Assembly (NCBI GenBank): GCA_947474645.1
Contig: CANJJD010000007.1
Coordinates: 49,679 to 113,678 of the forward strand
From: Alphaproteobacteria bacterium
GTDB lineage: Bacteria; Pseudomonadota; Alphaproteobacteria; Micropepsales; Micropepsaceae
DNA: 64,000 nt
Direction of reading: 5' to 3'
Shown: piece after piece, positions 17,714 to 25,999 of the stretch
Layout: each line of letters opens with the position of its first letter
Numbering within the stretch: the first letter of the stretch is position 1
Notes under the pieces: generated by a model
What the model saw: the letters and a program-made list of their open reading frames with translations, nothing else
Told to the model about the DNA's origin: nothing
Databases searched by the model: none
Program-made: the position numbers and the translations under genes

Positions 17714-18723
17714 GCAGCGCATCCCAGCAGTTCGGCCAGATGGGCCTCGGCGGCGGCCGGATCAAATGCTCCGGGCACGGACAAATGCGCCAGCGCCTGC
17801 TGGCTGCGCCGCAGCGATTGGCCTTCCAGTTCTTTTACGTCCGTCGCCACTTCGCGCATTTCTTCCATATCGCCATTGCAGTGAAGCACCAGGTCGCAGC
17901 CCGCAAAAAGGGCCTGTTTGGCGCGCACCGACAAGGGCCCGTCGAGCGCCTTCATGGAAAGGTCGTCCGACATCAAAAGCCCGTCAAATCCTATCTCACC
18001 GCGTATCACATCCCGAATGACTTTGGGGCTGGTGGTGCAAGGTCGCTGTGGATCAATCGACTCATAGACAACATGCGCCGTCATCGCGATCGGGCATTGG
18101 TCAAGGCTGCGAAAGGTCACAAAATCGCTGCCGCTGAGCTCGGCCAGCGTGGCCGCCACCCGGGGCAGCGCCAGGTGGCTGTCGGCCCCTGCCCGGCCAT
18201 GGCCGGGGATATGCTTCATCACCGGCAAGACGCCGCCGTCCATCAGGCCCTCGATCTGGGCTTTTCCGAGGGCGATGATGGTGGAGGGCTCGGTGGCGAA
18301 GGCCCGGTCGCCGATAATGTCATGGGCGCCCGGCACCGGCACATCCAGCACCGGCAGGCAGTCCACATTGATCCCCAGCCCGGCCAGGTCATGGGCGATC
18401 AGCCGGGCATTGAGATAGGTGGCCTGGCGGCCGGCGTCCGGGTTCTGGGCATGGAGGGCGCCAAAGCGGGCCGCCGGGGGCCGCGCCCGCCAGTGGGGCG
18501 GCTTCAGCCGGGCCACCCGCCCGCCTTCCTGGTCGATCAGGACGGGGGCCTGGGTGTCGCCCACCGTATCGCGCAATTGTTCAACGAGTGCTTTGACTTG
18601 CGCCGGATCGCTAATGTTCCGTGCAAAGAGGATAAAGCCCCAGGGCTGGGTCTGGCGGAAGAAATCCCGCTCCGCCGCCGACAGGCTGGTGCCGGCACAG
18701 CCATAGATCGCGCGGCTGCGCAT
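17710..18723 (-). CDS. nagZ: Beta-N-acetylhexosaminidase NagZ (GH3)
   Basis: 337 residues, no signal peptide. GH3 features: LIDQEGGRVARL at 62-73, KHIPGHG at 170-176 with the catalytic Asp/His dyad in GRAGADSH, and the nucleophile Asp in MSDDLSM (D253). NagZ removes GlcNAc from anhydromuropeptides in the cytoplasm during peptidoglycan recycling, and so affects AmpC-type beta-lactamase signalling where that exists. Lies 4 nt downstream of the SPOR gene. Confidence 0.95.
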   Translation of the reverse strand: MRSRAIYGCAGTSLSAAERDFFRQTQPWGFILFARNISDPAQVKALVEQLRDTVGDTQAPVLIDQEGGRVARLKPPHWRARPPAARFGALHAQNPDAGRQATYLNARLIAHDLAGLGINVDCLPVLDVPVPGAHDIIGDRAFATEPSTIIALGKAQIEGLMDGGVLPVMKHIPGHGRAGADSHLALPRVAATLAELSGSDFVTFRSLDQCPIAMTAHVVYESIDPQRPCTTSPKVIRDVIRGEIGFDGLLMSDDLSMKALDGPLSVRAKQALFAGCDLVLHCNGDMEEMREVATDVKELEGQSLRRSQQALAHLSVPGAFDPAAAEAHLAELLGCAA

Positions 18724-18727
18724 GATC

Positions 18728-19459
18728 CTATCGACCCAGGATGCAGGCGGCGCCGTCGGCCTTCAGCCGGTCGCAAAGACCCACGGCCACTTCCCGGTTG
18801 GACAGCCCGCCGATGCGCAGGCGGTACCAGGTGCCCTTCTCGCCCAGGTCGGCCTGCTGGATGTCGTCGGAATAGCCCGACAGCAGGGCGGCATGTTTGG
18901 CCTTGTAGGTCCTCCAGGCGCTGTCGGCATCGGCCTTGCTCTTATAAGCGCCGATCTGAAGCACATACCCGCCCGTGGCGGGCGCGGCGGTGGCGGGCGC
19001 CGGCGGGACAGTGGCTGTCTTCACCGGCGCGGGTGCGGCGGGCGCGGGCGCGACAACAATCGGCGCGGGCGCGGGTTTGGGCGCCTCGGCAACCGGTGTG
19101 GCGGCGGGCGCGGCGTTGGCCTGCTTTGCGGGGGGCGCAGGTTCGGCGCTGTCGTCCGGCGGCGCCGGCTGCTCGTAAATCTTGAAGCCCTGATAGGGCA
19201 CGTTGCCGTCGCCGCCCGCTTGCGGCGCCACGCGTTCGGGGCCGTTGGCGGCTGTCAGCACGGGGGTTTCGCCCCGGCCGCGCGCCACACCTTGCGTATA
19301 GGCCAGCCACACCACCCCGGCGAACATGGCCAGCACCAACAGCGCCAGCACGATCAGCAGCGGCAGGCGCGAGCCTTCGACATCGTCTTCTTCCTCGGAG
19401 CCGTCGAACACCCGCACCTCGTCGCTGGGTTCGTAAACGCCGCGCTCAAAATTGGCCAT
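18728..19459 (-). CDS. SPOR-domain inner-membrane protein
   Basis: 243 residues from ATG 19459 (start at MANFERGVYE; a longer frame is unlikely). Acidic cytoplasmic N-terminus (1-30), one membrane helix (31-54), a long Pro/Ala-rich periplasmic linker, and a C-terminal SPOR domain (about 165-243) with GGYVLQIGAYKSKADA and YRLRIGGLSNREVA. SPOR domains bind denuded peptidoglycan at the division septum. The architecture resembles FtsN-like proteins. Being upstream of nagZ and scpAB fits an envelope and division role. Confidence 0.88.
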   Translation of the reverse strand: MANFERGVYEPSDEVRVFDGSEEEDDVEGSRLPLLIVLALLVLAMFAGVVWLAYTQGVARGRGETPVLTAANGPERVAPQAGGDGNVPYQGFKIYEQPAPPDDSAEPAPPAKQANAAPAATPVAEAPKPAPAPIVVAPAPAAPAPVKTATVPPAPATAAPATGGYVLQIGAYKSKADADSAWRTYKAKHAALLSGYSDDIQQADLGEKGTWYRLRIGGLSNREVAVGLCDRLKADGAACILGR

Positions 19460-19520
19460 GGAGCTTCCCGAATCTGCTGGCGGCGATCTTAGCACCGCCC
19501 GGGGCTCGAATCATGGGCTT

Positions 19521-20711
19521 CTAAAGCTGGATTTCGGTGTGGAAAACCCGGCTGTACTCGGCCAGGGCGAAGCGGTCGGTCATGCCGGCAATATAGTCCC
19601 GCGCCACGGTGCCGGGCACAGCCGCCTGCGCCGCCAGGGTCCAGTCCGGCGGCAGCAGGGCCGGGTCGGCGACGAACGCCTCATACAGGTCGGTCACCAC
19701 GGCCTGGGCCCGGTTCATGGAGCCGGCGATGCGGGGATGGCGGTACATGTTCTGCATCTGGAAGGCTTTCAGCGCCTTCAGCCGGCTGAGCAGGTCCGGC
19801 GAGAAGGCCGCCATCGCCCTGCCCGCCCCGCGCACCGCAGCGACGCTGTCCGTGCCTGCAAGATTGGCGCGGGTGGTTGCCAGCACATCTTCCATCAATT
19901 CGCTCATCAGGGTGCGCATCAACTCGCCGATGAAGCGCGACAGTTCCAGTTCGCCATGCCGCGCCAGCACGCCTTTGGCGTGTTCGCCCGCCAGCGGCGC
20001 GGCCTCGATGTCGGCGATGGTGAAGATGCCTGCGCGCAAGCCGTCGTCAATGTCATGGCTGACATAGGCGATATCGTCGGCCAGCGCCGCCAGTTGCGCC
20101 TCGAGGCCAGGCCAGCTCGACAATTCCAGCGGCCAGCGCTTGTCGAACGACGCGATGGGTCCCGGAAGCGTGCCGGTGAGCGGGCCATTATGCTTGACCA
20201 AGCCTTCCAGCGTTTCCCAGGTCAGGTTCAGGCCGTCGAAACCGGCATAGCGATGTTCCAGTTTGGTCACCAGACGCAGGGCATGGGCGTTGTGGTCGAA
20301 GCCGCCGATATCCTTGGTGACCGCATCCAGCGCTTCCTCGCCGGCATGGCCGAAAGGCGTGTGACCCAGGTCGTGGGCCAGCGCCACGGTCTCGGCCAGG
20401 TCTTCGTCGGCCTGGAGCGTACGCGCCAAACTGCGCGCCAGTTGCGCCACTTCCAGCGAATGGGTCAGACGGGTGCGGTAATAGTCGCCTTCATGCTGCA
20501 CGAAGACCTGGGTCTTGTGCTTGAGGCGGCGAAAGGCGGTGGCATGGATGATGCGGTCGCGGTCCCGGGAATAGCAGCTTCGCGTGGCGCTTTCGGGTTC
20601 GGGATAGAAACGCCCGCGACTGGCCACCGGACTGGCGGCATAGGGGGCATGCGGCCCAGGCGGGCTGACAATGGGGCCCAGCAAGCGCCCAGAAGGGTTG
20701 GTTTCGGCCAT
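19521..20711 (-). CDS. dgt: dGTPase-like HD-domain triphosphohydrolase
   Basis: 396 residues from ATG 20711 (MAETNPSG); the longer frame would run into the erpA region. HD metal residues: H84 in RLTHSLEVAQ, H113-D114 in ALAHDLGHTPFGHAGE. The upstream RDRIIHATAFRRLKHKTQVF motif is typical of the short dGTPase-like group. It hydrolyses dNTP to deoxynucleoside and triphosphate and may control dNTP pools. Divergent from erpA, an arrangement conserved in Alphaproteobacteria. Confidence 0.93.
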   Translation of the reverse strand: MAETNPSGRLLGPIVSPPGPHAPYAASPVASRGRFYPEPESATRSCYSRDRDRIIHATAFRRLKHKTQVFVQHEGDYYRTRLTHSLEVAQLARSLARTLQADEDLAETVALAHDLGHTPFGHAGEEALDAVTKDIGGFDHNAHALRLVTKLEHRYAGFDGLNLTWETLEGLVKHNGPLTGTLPGPIASFDKRWPLELSSWPGLEAQLAALADDIAYVSHDIDDGLRAGIFTIADIEAAPLAGEHAKGVLARHGELELSRFIGELMRTLMSELMEDVLATTRANLAGTDSVAAVRGAGRAMAAFSPDLLSRLKALKAFQMQNMYRHPRIAGSMNRAQAVVTDLYEAFVADPALLPPDWTLAAQAAVPGTVARDYIAGMTDRFALAEYSRVFHTEIQL

Positions 20712-20756
20712 ATGGAGGACTACATAGAGAGAGTGCCCCAGACTGCAAGAGTCCCC

Positions 20757-21089
20757 ATGACCGCCATGCCCGTAACCCTGTCCGACCGCGCCGCCAAGCG
20801 GATCGCCGATATCCTCAAAAGCGAGCCTCAACCCTCTGCCCTGCGGGTGGCGGTGACCGGCGGCGGCTGTTCGGGGTTCCAGTATAATTTCGCCCTGGAC
20901 GAAGCCCAGCTCGACGAAGACCTGGTGGTCGAAAAGAACGGCGCCAAGGTGCTGATTGACCCGGTGTCGCTGGACTTCCTGGCCGGCGCGGAGATCGATT
21001 TCACCGACGACCTGATCGGCCAGGCCTTCAAGGTCAACAATCCCAATGCCACCGCCTCCTGCGGCTGCGGCACGAGTTTCACGGTTTGA
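20757..21089 (+). CDS. erpA: Iron-sulfur carrier of the ErpA/IscA family
   Basis: 110 residues from ATG 20757 (ATG 20766 is an alternative). The three Cys ligands of A-type carriers are present: C38 in TGGGCSGFQY and C102/C104 in ASCGCGTSFTV. It receives Fe-S clusters and passes them to client proteins. Members include IscA, SufA and ErpA; the lone position away from isc/suf genes favours ErpA. The stop overlaps the xthA start as TTGA. Confidence 0.92.
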   Translation: MTAMPVTLSDRAAKRIADILKSEPQPSALRVAVTGGGCSGFQYNFALDEAQLDEDLVVEKNGAKVLIDPVSLDFLAGAEIDFTDDLIGQAFKVNNPNATASCGCGTSFTV

Positions 21090-21868
21090 AGATCGCCACC
21101 TGGAATGTGAACTCGGTAAAGGCGCGGCTGGAGCCGGCGCTGGCCTGGCTGAAAGAAGCCAAGCCCGACGTGGTCTGCCTGCAGGAAATCAAGACGGTGG
21201 ACGAAGGCTTTCCGCGCGAACCTTTCGAGGCGCTGGGCTATAACTGCGCCGTACACGGACAGAAGAGCTATAACGGCGTCGCCATCCTGTCCAAGCATCC
21301 GATGGAAGATGTCACCCCGCGCCTGCCCGGCGGTGATGGCGATGACCATGCCCGTTACCTGGAAGCGGTGATCACCGGCAAAAAGGGCGTGGTGCGTGTC
21401 GCCACCATCTATGCCCCCAACGGCAATCCCTGGCCCGGCCCCAAATTCGATTTCAAGCTGGCCTGGCTGGAACGCTTGCGCATCCACGCCAAGAAGCTGC
21501 TGAAGAACGAAGAGCCGGTGGTGCTGATGGGCGACTACAACATCATCCCCGAGGACAAGGATGCCGACCGGCCCAAGGCGTGGCTGAAGGACGCGCTGTT
21601 CCAACCGGAATCCAAGGCGGCGCTGCGGCGTATCGAGAACCTGGGCTATACCGACGCCTTCCGGGCCCTGCATCCCGAAGGCGGGCATTACACCTTCTGG
21701 GATTATTTCGGGTCCTGGGAGCGCAACAACGGCATCCGCATCGACCATGTCCTGCTGTCACCGCAGGGACTGGACCGGCTGCGGAATGTCGGCATCGACA
21801 AGGAGGTGCGCGGCGCCGCGGAGAAGCCCTCCGACCATGTTCCAGTGTGGGTAGACCTCGATATCTGA
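21086..21868 (+). CDS. xthA: Exodeoxyribonuclease III
   Basis: 260 residues from TTG 21086, overlapping the erpA stop. ExoIII-type endonuclease/exonuclease/phosphatase fold with WNVNSVKAR, catalytic E34 in CLQEIK, MGDYNI, RIDHVLLS and the final SDHVPV. It is an AP endonuclease and 3'-5' exonuclease in base-excision repair. The erpA-xthA overlap implies co-expression, a conserved alphaproteobacterial pairing without an obvious mechanistic reason. Confidence 0.95.
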   Translation: MKIATWNVNSVKARLEPALAWLKEAKPDVVCLQEIKTVDEGFPREPFEALGYNCAVHGQKSYNGVAILSKHPMEDVTPRLPGGDGDDHARYLEAVITGKKGVVRVATIYAPNGNPWPGPKFDFKLAWLERLRIHAKKLLKNEEPVVLMGDYNIIPEDKDADRPKAWLKDALFQPESKAALRRIENLGYTDAFRALHPEGGHYTFWDYFGSWERNNGIRIDHVLLSPQGLDRLRNVGIDKEVRGAAEKPSDHVPVWVDLDI

Positions 21869-21903
21869 CGTCTTCTTGCCCCAATTTTCCCTATAATCGG
21901 CCC

Positions 21904-22254
21904 ATGCGTTTTTTCCCCGTCCTGATCGCCGCCCTGCTCTGCGCCTCGCCCGCGCTGGCCGACAAGCGCGTGCTGCGGATCGACAGCCTGACCGCCGTCC
22001 AGAAGGACGGCGCCATCCTGGTTCAGGCCAAGGGCGCGGTTTCCAGCGGCGGCTGGACCAAGCCGCATCTTCACCTGGTGCGCGGCGACGGCCGGACCGT
22101 CATGCTGGAGTTCCTGGCCGCCCCGCCACCGCCGGGCATGACGGTGATTGACGGGTTGGTGCCGGTGAGCGCCACCCTGTCGGTCAGGGGCCGCGCGGTC
22201 TCGGTCCATGTCGAGGCCGAGGACAATGAGATCACAAGCCAAGTCCTGAAGTAA
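21904..22254 (+). CDS. Small exported protein of unknown function
   Basis: 116 residues from ATG 21904. A Sec signal peptide ends at SPALA-DK. The mature 95 residues are predicted all-beta, with GGWTKPHLHLV in the middle and a Val-rich C-terminus. No family was recognised. Its TAA overlaps the ATG of the next gene (TAATG), so it is probably translated together with the DsbA-like protein. Confidence 0.65.
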   Translation: MRFFPVLIAALLCASPALADKRVLRIDSLTAVQKDGAILVQAKGAVSSGGWTKPHLHLVRGDGRTVMLEFLAAPPPPGMTVIDGLVPVSATLSVRGRAVSVHVEAEDNEITSQVLK

Positions 22255-22916
22255 TGCAGATAGACGTTATCTCCGACACGGTGTGCCCCTGGTGCTTTAT
22301 CGGCAAGCGCCGGCTGATGCGCGCCATGGCGATGCGGCCGAACATCATCTTCGACGTGAAGTGGCGGCCCTACCGCCTGGATCCCACGGTGCCGAAGGGT
22401 GGCATGGACCGCCAGGCTTACATGCGCGCCAAGTTCGGCACCGACCCGATGAAGATCCTGGAGATGCACAAGCTGATCGCCCAGGAAGGCGAGAAAGACG
22501 GCATCGCCTTCGACTTCGCCGCCATCGCGCGCCGCCCGGACACAATGGATTCCCACCGCCTGATCCGCTGGGCGGAAGCCACCGGCGTGCAGGACGAAGT
22601 GGTGGAACGGCTGTTCATCGCCTATTTCGAGAATGGCGAGGATATCGGCGATATCCGCATCCTGGCCGACATCGCCGACCTGTGCGGCATGGACGGGGTC
22701 GAGGTGGCGGAAATGCTGGATACCGACACCGATACGGCGCTTGTGGAACGCGAGGACCAGGTGGCGCATGAAATGGGCGTCACCGGCGTGCCGGCCATGA
22801 TCTTCGGCGGCAAGCTGGCGGTATCAGGCGCGCGCGAGCCGGACGTGCTGGTGTCGGTGATAGACCGGGTGACGGAAATGGCGGCGCACCCGGCCGGGGA
22901 AAACCCCGAAGCCTGA
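22254..22916 (+). CDS. FrnE-like cytoplasmic DsbA-family oxidoreductase
   Basis: 220 residues from ATG 22254. CPWC redox motif at 11-14 in SDTVCPWCFIGK, a helical insert, and the cis-proline region GVTGVPAMIFGGK. There is no signal peptide, which separates it from periplasmic DsbA. The FrnE/2-hydroxychromene-isomerase group includes cytoplasmic thiol-disulfide oxidoreductases linked to oxidative stress. Translationally coupled to the gene at 21904 and convergent with pleD. Confidence 0.88.
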   Translation: MQIDVISDTVCPWCFIGKRRLMRAMAMRPNIIFDVKWRPYRLDPTVPKGGMDRQAYMRAKFGTDPMKILEMHKLIAQEGEKDGIAFDFAAIARRPDTMDSHRLIRWAEATGVQDEVVERLFIAYFENGEDIGDIRILADIADLCGMDGVEVAEMLDTDTDTALVEREDQVAHEMGVTGVPAMIFGGKLAVSGAREPDVLVSVIDRVTEMAAHPAGENPEA

Positions 22917-24287
22917 TCAGGCTGCGTCAGCAACCACTTTATTGCGGCCGGTGCGCTTGGCGCGATACAGCGCCTGGTCGGCGCGGTGCAGCAACTGCTC
23001 GGCGGTATCGCTCTCGCCCTCGCACCTGGCGATGCCGATGGAGATGGTGATGTTCAGGTTGCCCGGGGCGCGGCTGATCTTGACCGGCGTGGTCTCGATC
23101 GAATGGCGCAGGCGCTCGGCGATATTGGTGGCGAAGGCCAGGTCGGTATCGGGCATGGCGACCACGAATTCCTCGCCGCCATAGCGGCAGGCCAGGTCAA
23201 TGCCGCGCACATTGGCCTGGATGCGGGCGGCGAATTCCTTCAGCACCTCGTCGCCAATGTCATGGCCATAGGTGTCGTTGACCTGCTTGAAGAAGTCGAT
23301 GTCCATGATGACGAAGGCCAGCGGGCGGCCATTCTTCTGCGCGTCCGTCATCAGCGTATCGAGATGGCGGCTCATATAGCGGCGATTGTGCAGGCCGGTG
23401 AGCTGGTCGGTGATGGCCATTTCCAGGCTGAGCTGGACATTGTGGCGCAGCCGGTCGGCATAGCGCTTCTTGCGCAACTGGGTGCGCACGCGCGCCACCA
23501 GTTCGTTCTTGTCCACCGGACGGGTCAGGTAATCGTTGACGCCCATTTCCAGCGCCTGGGTCAGCTTGCGGCGGTCGCCGTCGCTGACCACCACCAGGAT
23601 GGGCACATGGCGGCCTTCCGGCAGGGAGCGAAGCTGGGAACACAGACGCAAGCCGTCAAAGCCGCGCATGCCCAGGGACACCACGATCAGGTCGAAATCC
23701 CCGCCCTTCACCCGCACCAGGGCTTCCTCGAAGGTGTCGGCGGAGGCCACCTCATGCACCGGGCTGAGCGCGCTGGTGAACCAGGCGACGCTTTCGGCGC
23801 GGTCTTCGATCACCAGGATGCGGCCGGTCTGGTTGTTCTCGGTCAAGGTCTCGGCCGGATCGATCAGGCCCATGCCCTGGCCGGTCGACTCGCGCATGCG
23901 CAATTCGTCGGTCATCATCTTCAGGCGCACCAGCGAACGCACGCGGGCGAACAAAGCGGCATCGTCCACCGGCTTGGTGAGAAAATCGTCAGCGCCCGCA
24001 TCCAGGCCGGCGACGCGGTCGGACGGCTGGTCCAGCGCGGTCACCATCACCACGGGGACGTGGGCGGTCTTGGGATTGGACTTGATGCGGCGGCAGACTT
24101 CGAAACCGTCCATGCCGGGCATCATCACGTCCAGCAGCACGATGTCCGGGGCGCCTTCGTCCATCTTGGACAGGCACTCCAGGCCGTTAAAGGCGGTGAT
24201 GACCTCAAAATATTCCGCCGTCAGCTTCGCTTCGAGGAGCTTGACGTTGGAGAGGATGTCATCGACGACAAGGACACGGGCCGTCAT
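22917..24287 (-). CDS. pleD: Response regulator/diguanylate cyclase PleD
   Basis: 456 residues in the PleD order REC-REC-GGDEF. REC1 has the phospho-acceptor D53 in IVLLDVMMPGMDG. REC2 (about 155-270) has Ser where the acceptor Asp should be (DLIVVSLGMRG), as expected for the adaptor receiver of PleD. The cyclase domain has GGEEF and an RGID inhibitory site five residues before it. It makes cyclic di-GMP and in Caulobacter drives the motile-to-stalked transition. 6 nt downstream of divK. Confidence 0.95.
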   Translation of the reverse strand: MTARVLVVDDILSNVKLLEAKLTAEYFEVITAFNGLECLSKMDEGAPDIVLLDVMMPGMDGFEVCRRIKSNPKTAHVPVVMVTALDQPSDRVAGLDAGADDFLTKPVDDAALFARVRSLVRLKMMTDELRMRESTGQGMGLIDPAETLTENNQTGRILVIEDRAESVAWFTSALSPVHEVASADTFEEALVRVKGGDFDLIVVSLGMRGFDGLRLCSQLRSLPEGRHVPILVVVSDGDRRKLTQALEMGVNDYLTRPVDKNELVARVRTQLRKKRYADRLRHNVQLSLEMAITDQLTGLHNRRYMSRHLDTLMTDAQKNGRPLAFVIMDIDFFKQVNDTYGHDIGDEVLKEFAARIQANVRGIDLACRYGGEEFVVAMPDTDLAFATNIAERLRHSIETTPVKISRAPGNLNITISIGIARCEGESDTAEQLLHRADQALYRAKRTGRNKVVADAA

Positions 24288-24293
24288 GGAATA

Positions 24294-24668
24294 TTACCCG
24301 ATGAAGCGACGCACGGTATCCAGGAAACTGGTCACCGAAATGGGCTTGGAGATATAGGCCTCGCATCCGCCCTGGCGGATGACTTCCTCGTCGCCCTTCA
24401 TGGCGAAGGCGGTGACGGCGACAACGGGAATGCCCTTCAGGGCATCGTCTTCCTTCAGCCACTTGGTGACTTCCAGCCCGCTGACTTCCGGCAACTGGAT
24501 GTCCATCAGGATCAGGTCGGGATGGTGTTCGCGGGCGATGTCCAGCGCTTCCATGCCGTCCTTGGTCTGCAAAATCTTGTAGCCATGCGCGTCCAGCAGG
24601 TCGTGGAAGAGCTTCATGTTGAGCTCATTGTCTTCCACGATCAGGACTGTCTTGGTTTTGGCGTCCAT
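24294..24668 (-). CDS. divK: Single-domain response regulator DivK
   Basis: 124 residues, one receiver domain: acidic pair E12-D13 in IVEDNELN, acceptor D56 in LILMDIQLP, Thr in AVTAFAM and Lys in YISKPI. In Caulobacter-type bacteria DivK is phosphorylated by DivJ/PleC and controls the CtrA pathway. The divK-pleD order is diagnostic of Alphaproteobacteria. The 220 bp upstream, shared with the divergent nagX-like gene, should hold its promoter; no clear CtrA box (TTAA-N7-TTAA) was found. Confidence 0.96.
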   Translation of the reverse strand: MDAKTKTVLIVEDNELNMKLFHDLLDAHGYKILQTKDGMEALDIAREHHPDLILMDIQLPEVSGLEVTKWLKEDDALKGIPVVAVTAFAMKGDEEVIRQGGCEAYISKPISVTSFLDTVRRFIG

Positions 24669-24889
24669 GGCTCAGGTCTCTTTCGGCGCGGAATGCGCCC
24701 GGCCCCCGATCCGGGTTCCGGTTTTGCCAGTATTAGGGATTATCTCTTAACGCTCCCTTGAGATTGACGGCCCGATCCGCCCCCATTTTGCCGCTTTTGG
24801 GCGGTTTCGGCCGCTGTTTTGCGCGCCGTGGCGGCTTGTGCCTCCAGGCGGCTTGAGGAACAGTCGCGGGCCTCAGGGGCGGGGGAATC

Positions 24890-25999
24890 ATGGAACGGCT
24901 GCGTTTCCGGTCGCTGGACGTGTTTCGCGGCATGGCGATCGCCCTCATGATCATCGTCAACACGCCCGGCGCGGGGTCCGAGCCCTGGCCCGTGATGGAC
25001 CATGCCGACTGGTTCGGCTTCACTGCCGCCGACATTGTCTTCCCCTCCTTCCTGTTCGCGGTGGGCAACGCCATGGCGTTTGGCAGCCTCAAGTCGGCAA
25101 GCGAAAGCGAATTCTGGCGCAAGACCCTGCAGCGCACCGCCATCATCTTCGCGCTGGGCATCCTGTTTCACTGGTTTCCCTTCGGACGCGTGACCGATCA
25201 GGGCTGGGTGTGGAAGGTGTGGGGCGAGGTTCGGCTGCCCGGCGTCCTGCAACGCATCGCGCTGTGCTATTTCTTTGCCGCCATCGCGGCGCGCTACCTG
25301 AATGTGCGCGGACTGCTGGCGCTGTCGGCGGCGCTGCTGATGGGGTACTGGGCGCTGCTGCTGGCCACCGCGCCGCCGGAGCTGGCGCTGACCAAGCTGG
25401 GCAATATCGGCAACACGGTGGACCGCTTCGTGTTCGGCCTGCCCCATCTCTATCACCGGGATTATGACTTCGATCCGGAAGGGCTGCCCGGCACCCTGCC
25501 CGCCATCGTCAATGTCATCTTCGGCTATCTGGCGGGCCGGTACGTGCGCCAACAGGGCGCCGGCCGGCTGGTGGCAATGCGCTATCTGGGCATCGGCATC
25601 GCGCTGTGCATCGCCGCGCTGGCCCTGGATCCCTTCTTCCCCATCGGCAAGAAGCTGTGGACCTCCAGCTTCGTGCTGCTGACCGTGGGGATAGACCTGA
25701 TCGTGCTGGCGGGGCTGATCGGCTGGATTGATCTGGCGGCGAAACGGTTCGGGGTGCGCTTCTTCGAGATTTTCGGCCGCAATCCCATCTTCATCTATGT
25801 CTTTGCGATCATCCTGGACCGGATCGTCAACATGATCCCGGCCGGCGGCCAAAGCCTCTGGAAATGGCTGGGCAATGGCGTGGTGCAGCCCGTCCTGCCC
25901 GGTCCGCCCGGATCATTGCTCTGCGCCATTGGCTTCATGCTGGTGTGCTGGCTGATGGCCTGGGCGCTGGACCGCAGGAACATCGTCATCAAGTTCTAG
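24890..25999 (+). CDS. NagX-like acyltransferase-family membrane protein
   Basis: 369 residues from ATG 24890 behind a G-rich site (GGGGG). About ten hydrophobic helices. The N-terminal RFRSLDVFRGMAIALMIIVN and the FTAADIVFPSFLFAVG motif place it in the COG4299 group related to heparan-alpha-glucosaminide N-acetyltransferase and the bacterial NagX proteins of GlcNAc utilisation. It may acetylate or move amino sugars. It is convergent with a GH20 hexosaminidase and shares a CTAG stop with it, which supports a GlcNAc role. Confidence 0.85.
   Translation: MERLRFRSLDVFRGMAIALMIIVNTPGAGSEPWPVMDHADWFGFTAADIVFPSFLFAVGNAMAFGSLKSASESEFWRKTLQRTAIIFALGILFHWFPFGRVTDQGWVWKVWGEVRLPGVLQRIALCYFFAAIAARYLNVRGLLALSAALLMGYWALLLATAPPELALTKLGNIGNTVDRFVFGLPHLYHRDYDFDPEGLPGTLPAIVNVIFGYLAGRYVRQQGAGRLVAMRYLGIGIALCIAALALDPFFPIGKKLWTSSFVLLTVGIDLIVLAGLIGWIDLAAKRFGVRFFEIFGRNPIFIYVFAIILDRIVNMIPAGGQSLWKWLGNGVVQPVLPGPPGSLLCAIGFMLVCWLMAWALDRRNIVIKF

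Noticed and set aside
17740..19185. 481-codon frame antisense to nagZ and the SPOR gene
   Set aside because: Ends in Arg/Ala-rich low complexity; both minus-strand genes are well supported.
22986..24761. 591-codon plus-strand frame over pleD and divK
   Set aside because: Covers two genes of certain identity and has a His/Gln/Gly-rich composition typical of shadow frames.
24669..24889. CtrA box upstream of divK
   Set aside because: A TTAA at about 24750 has no second TTAA at the required 7-nt spacing.
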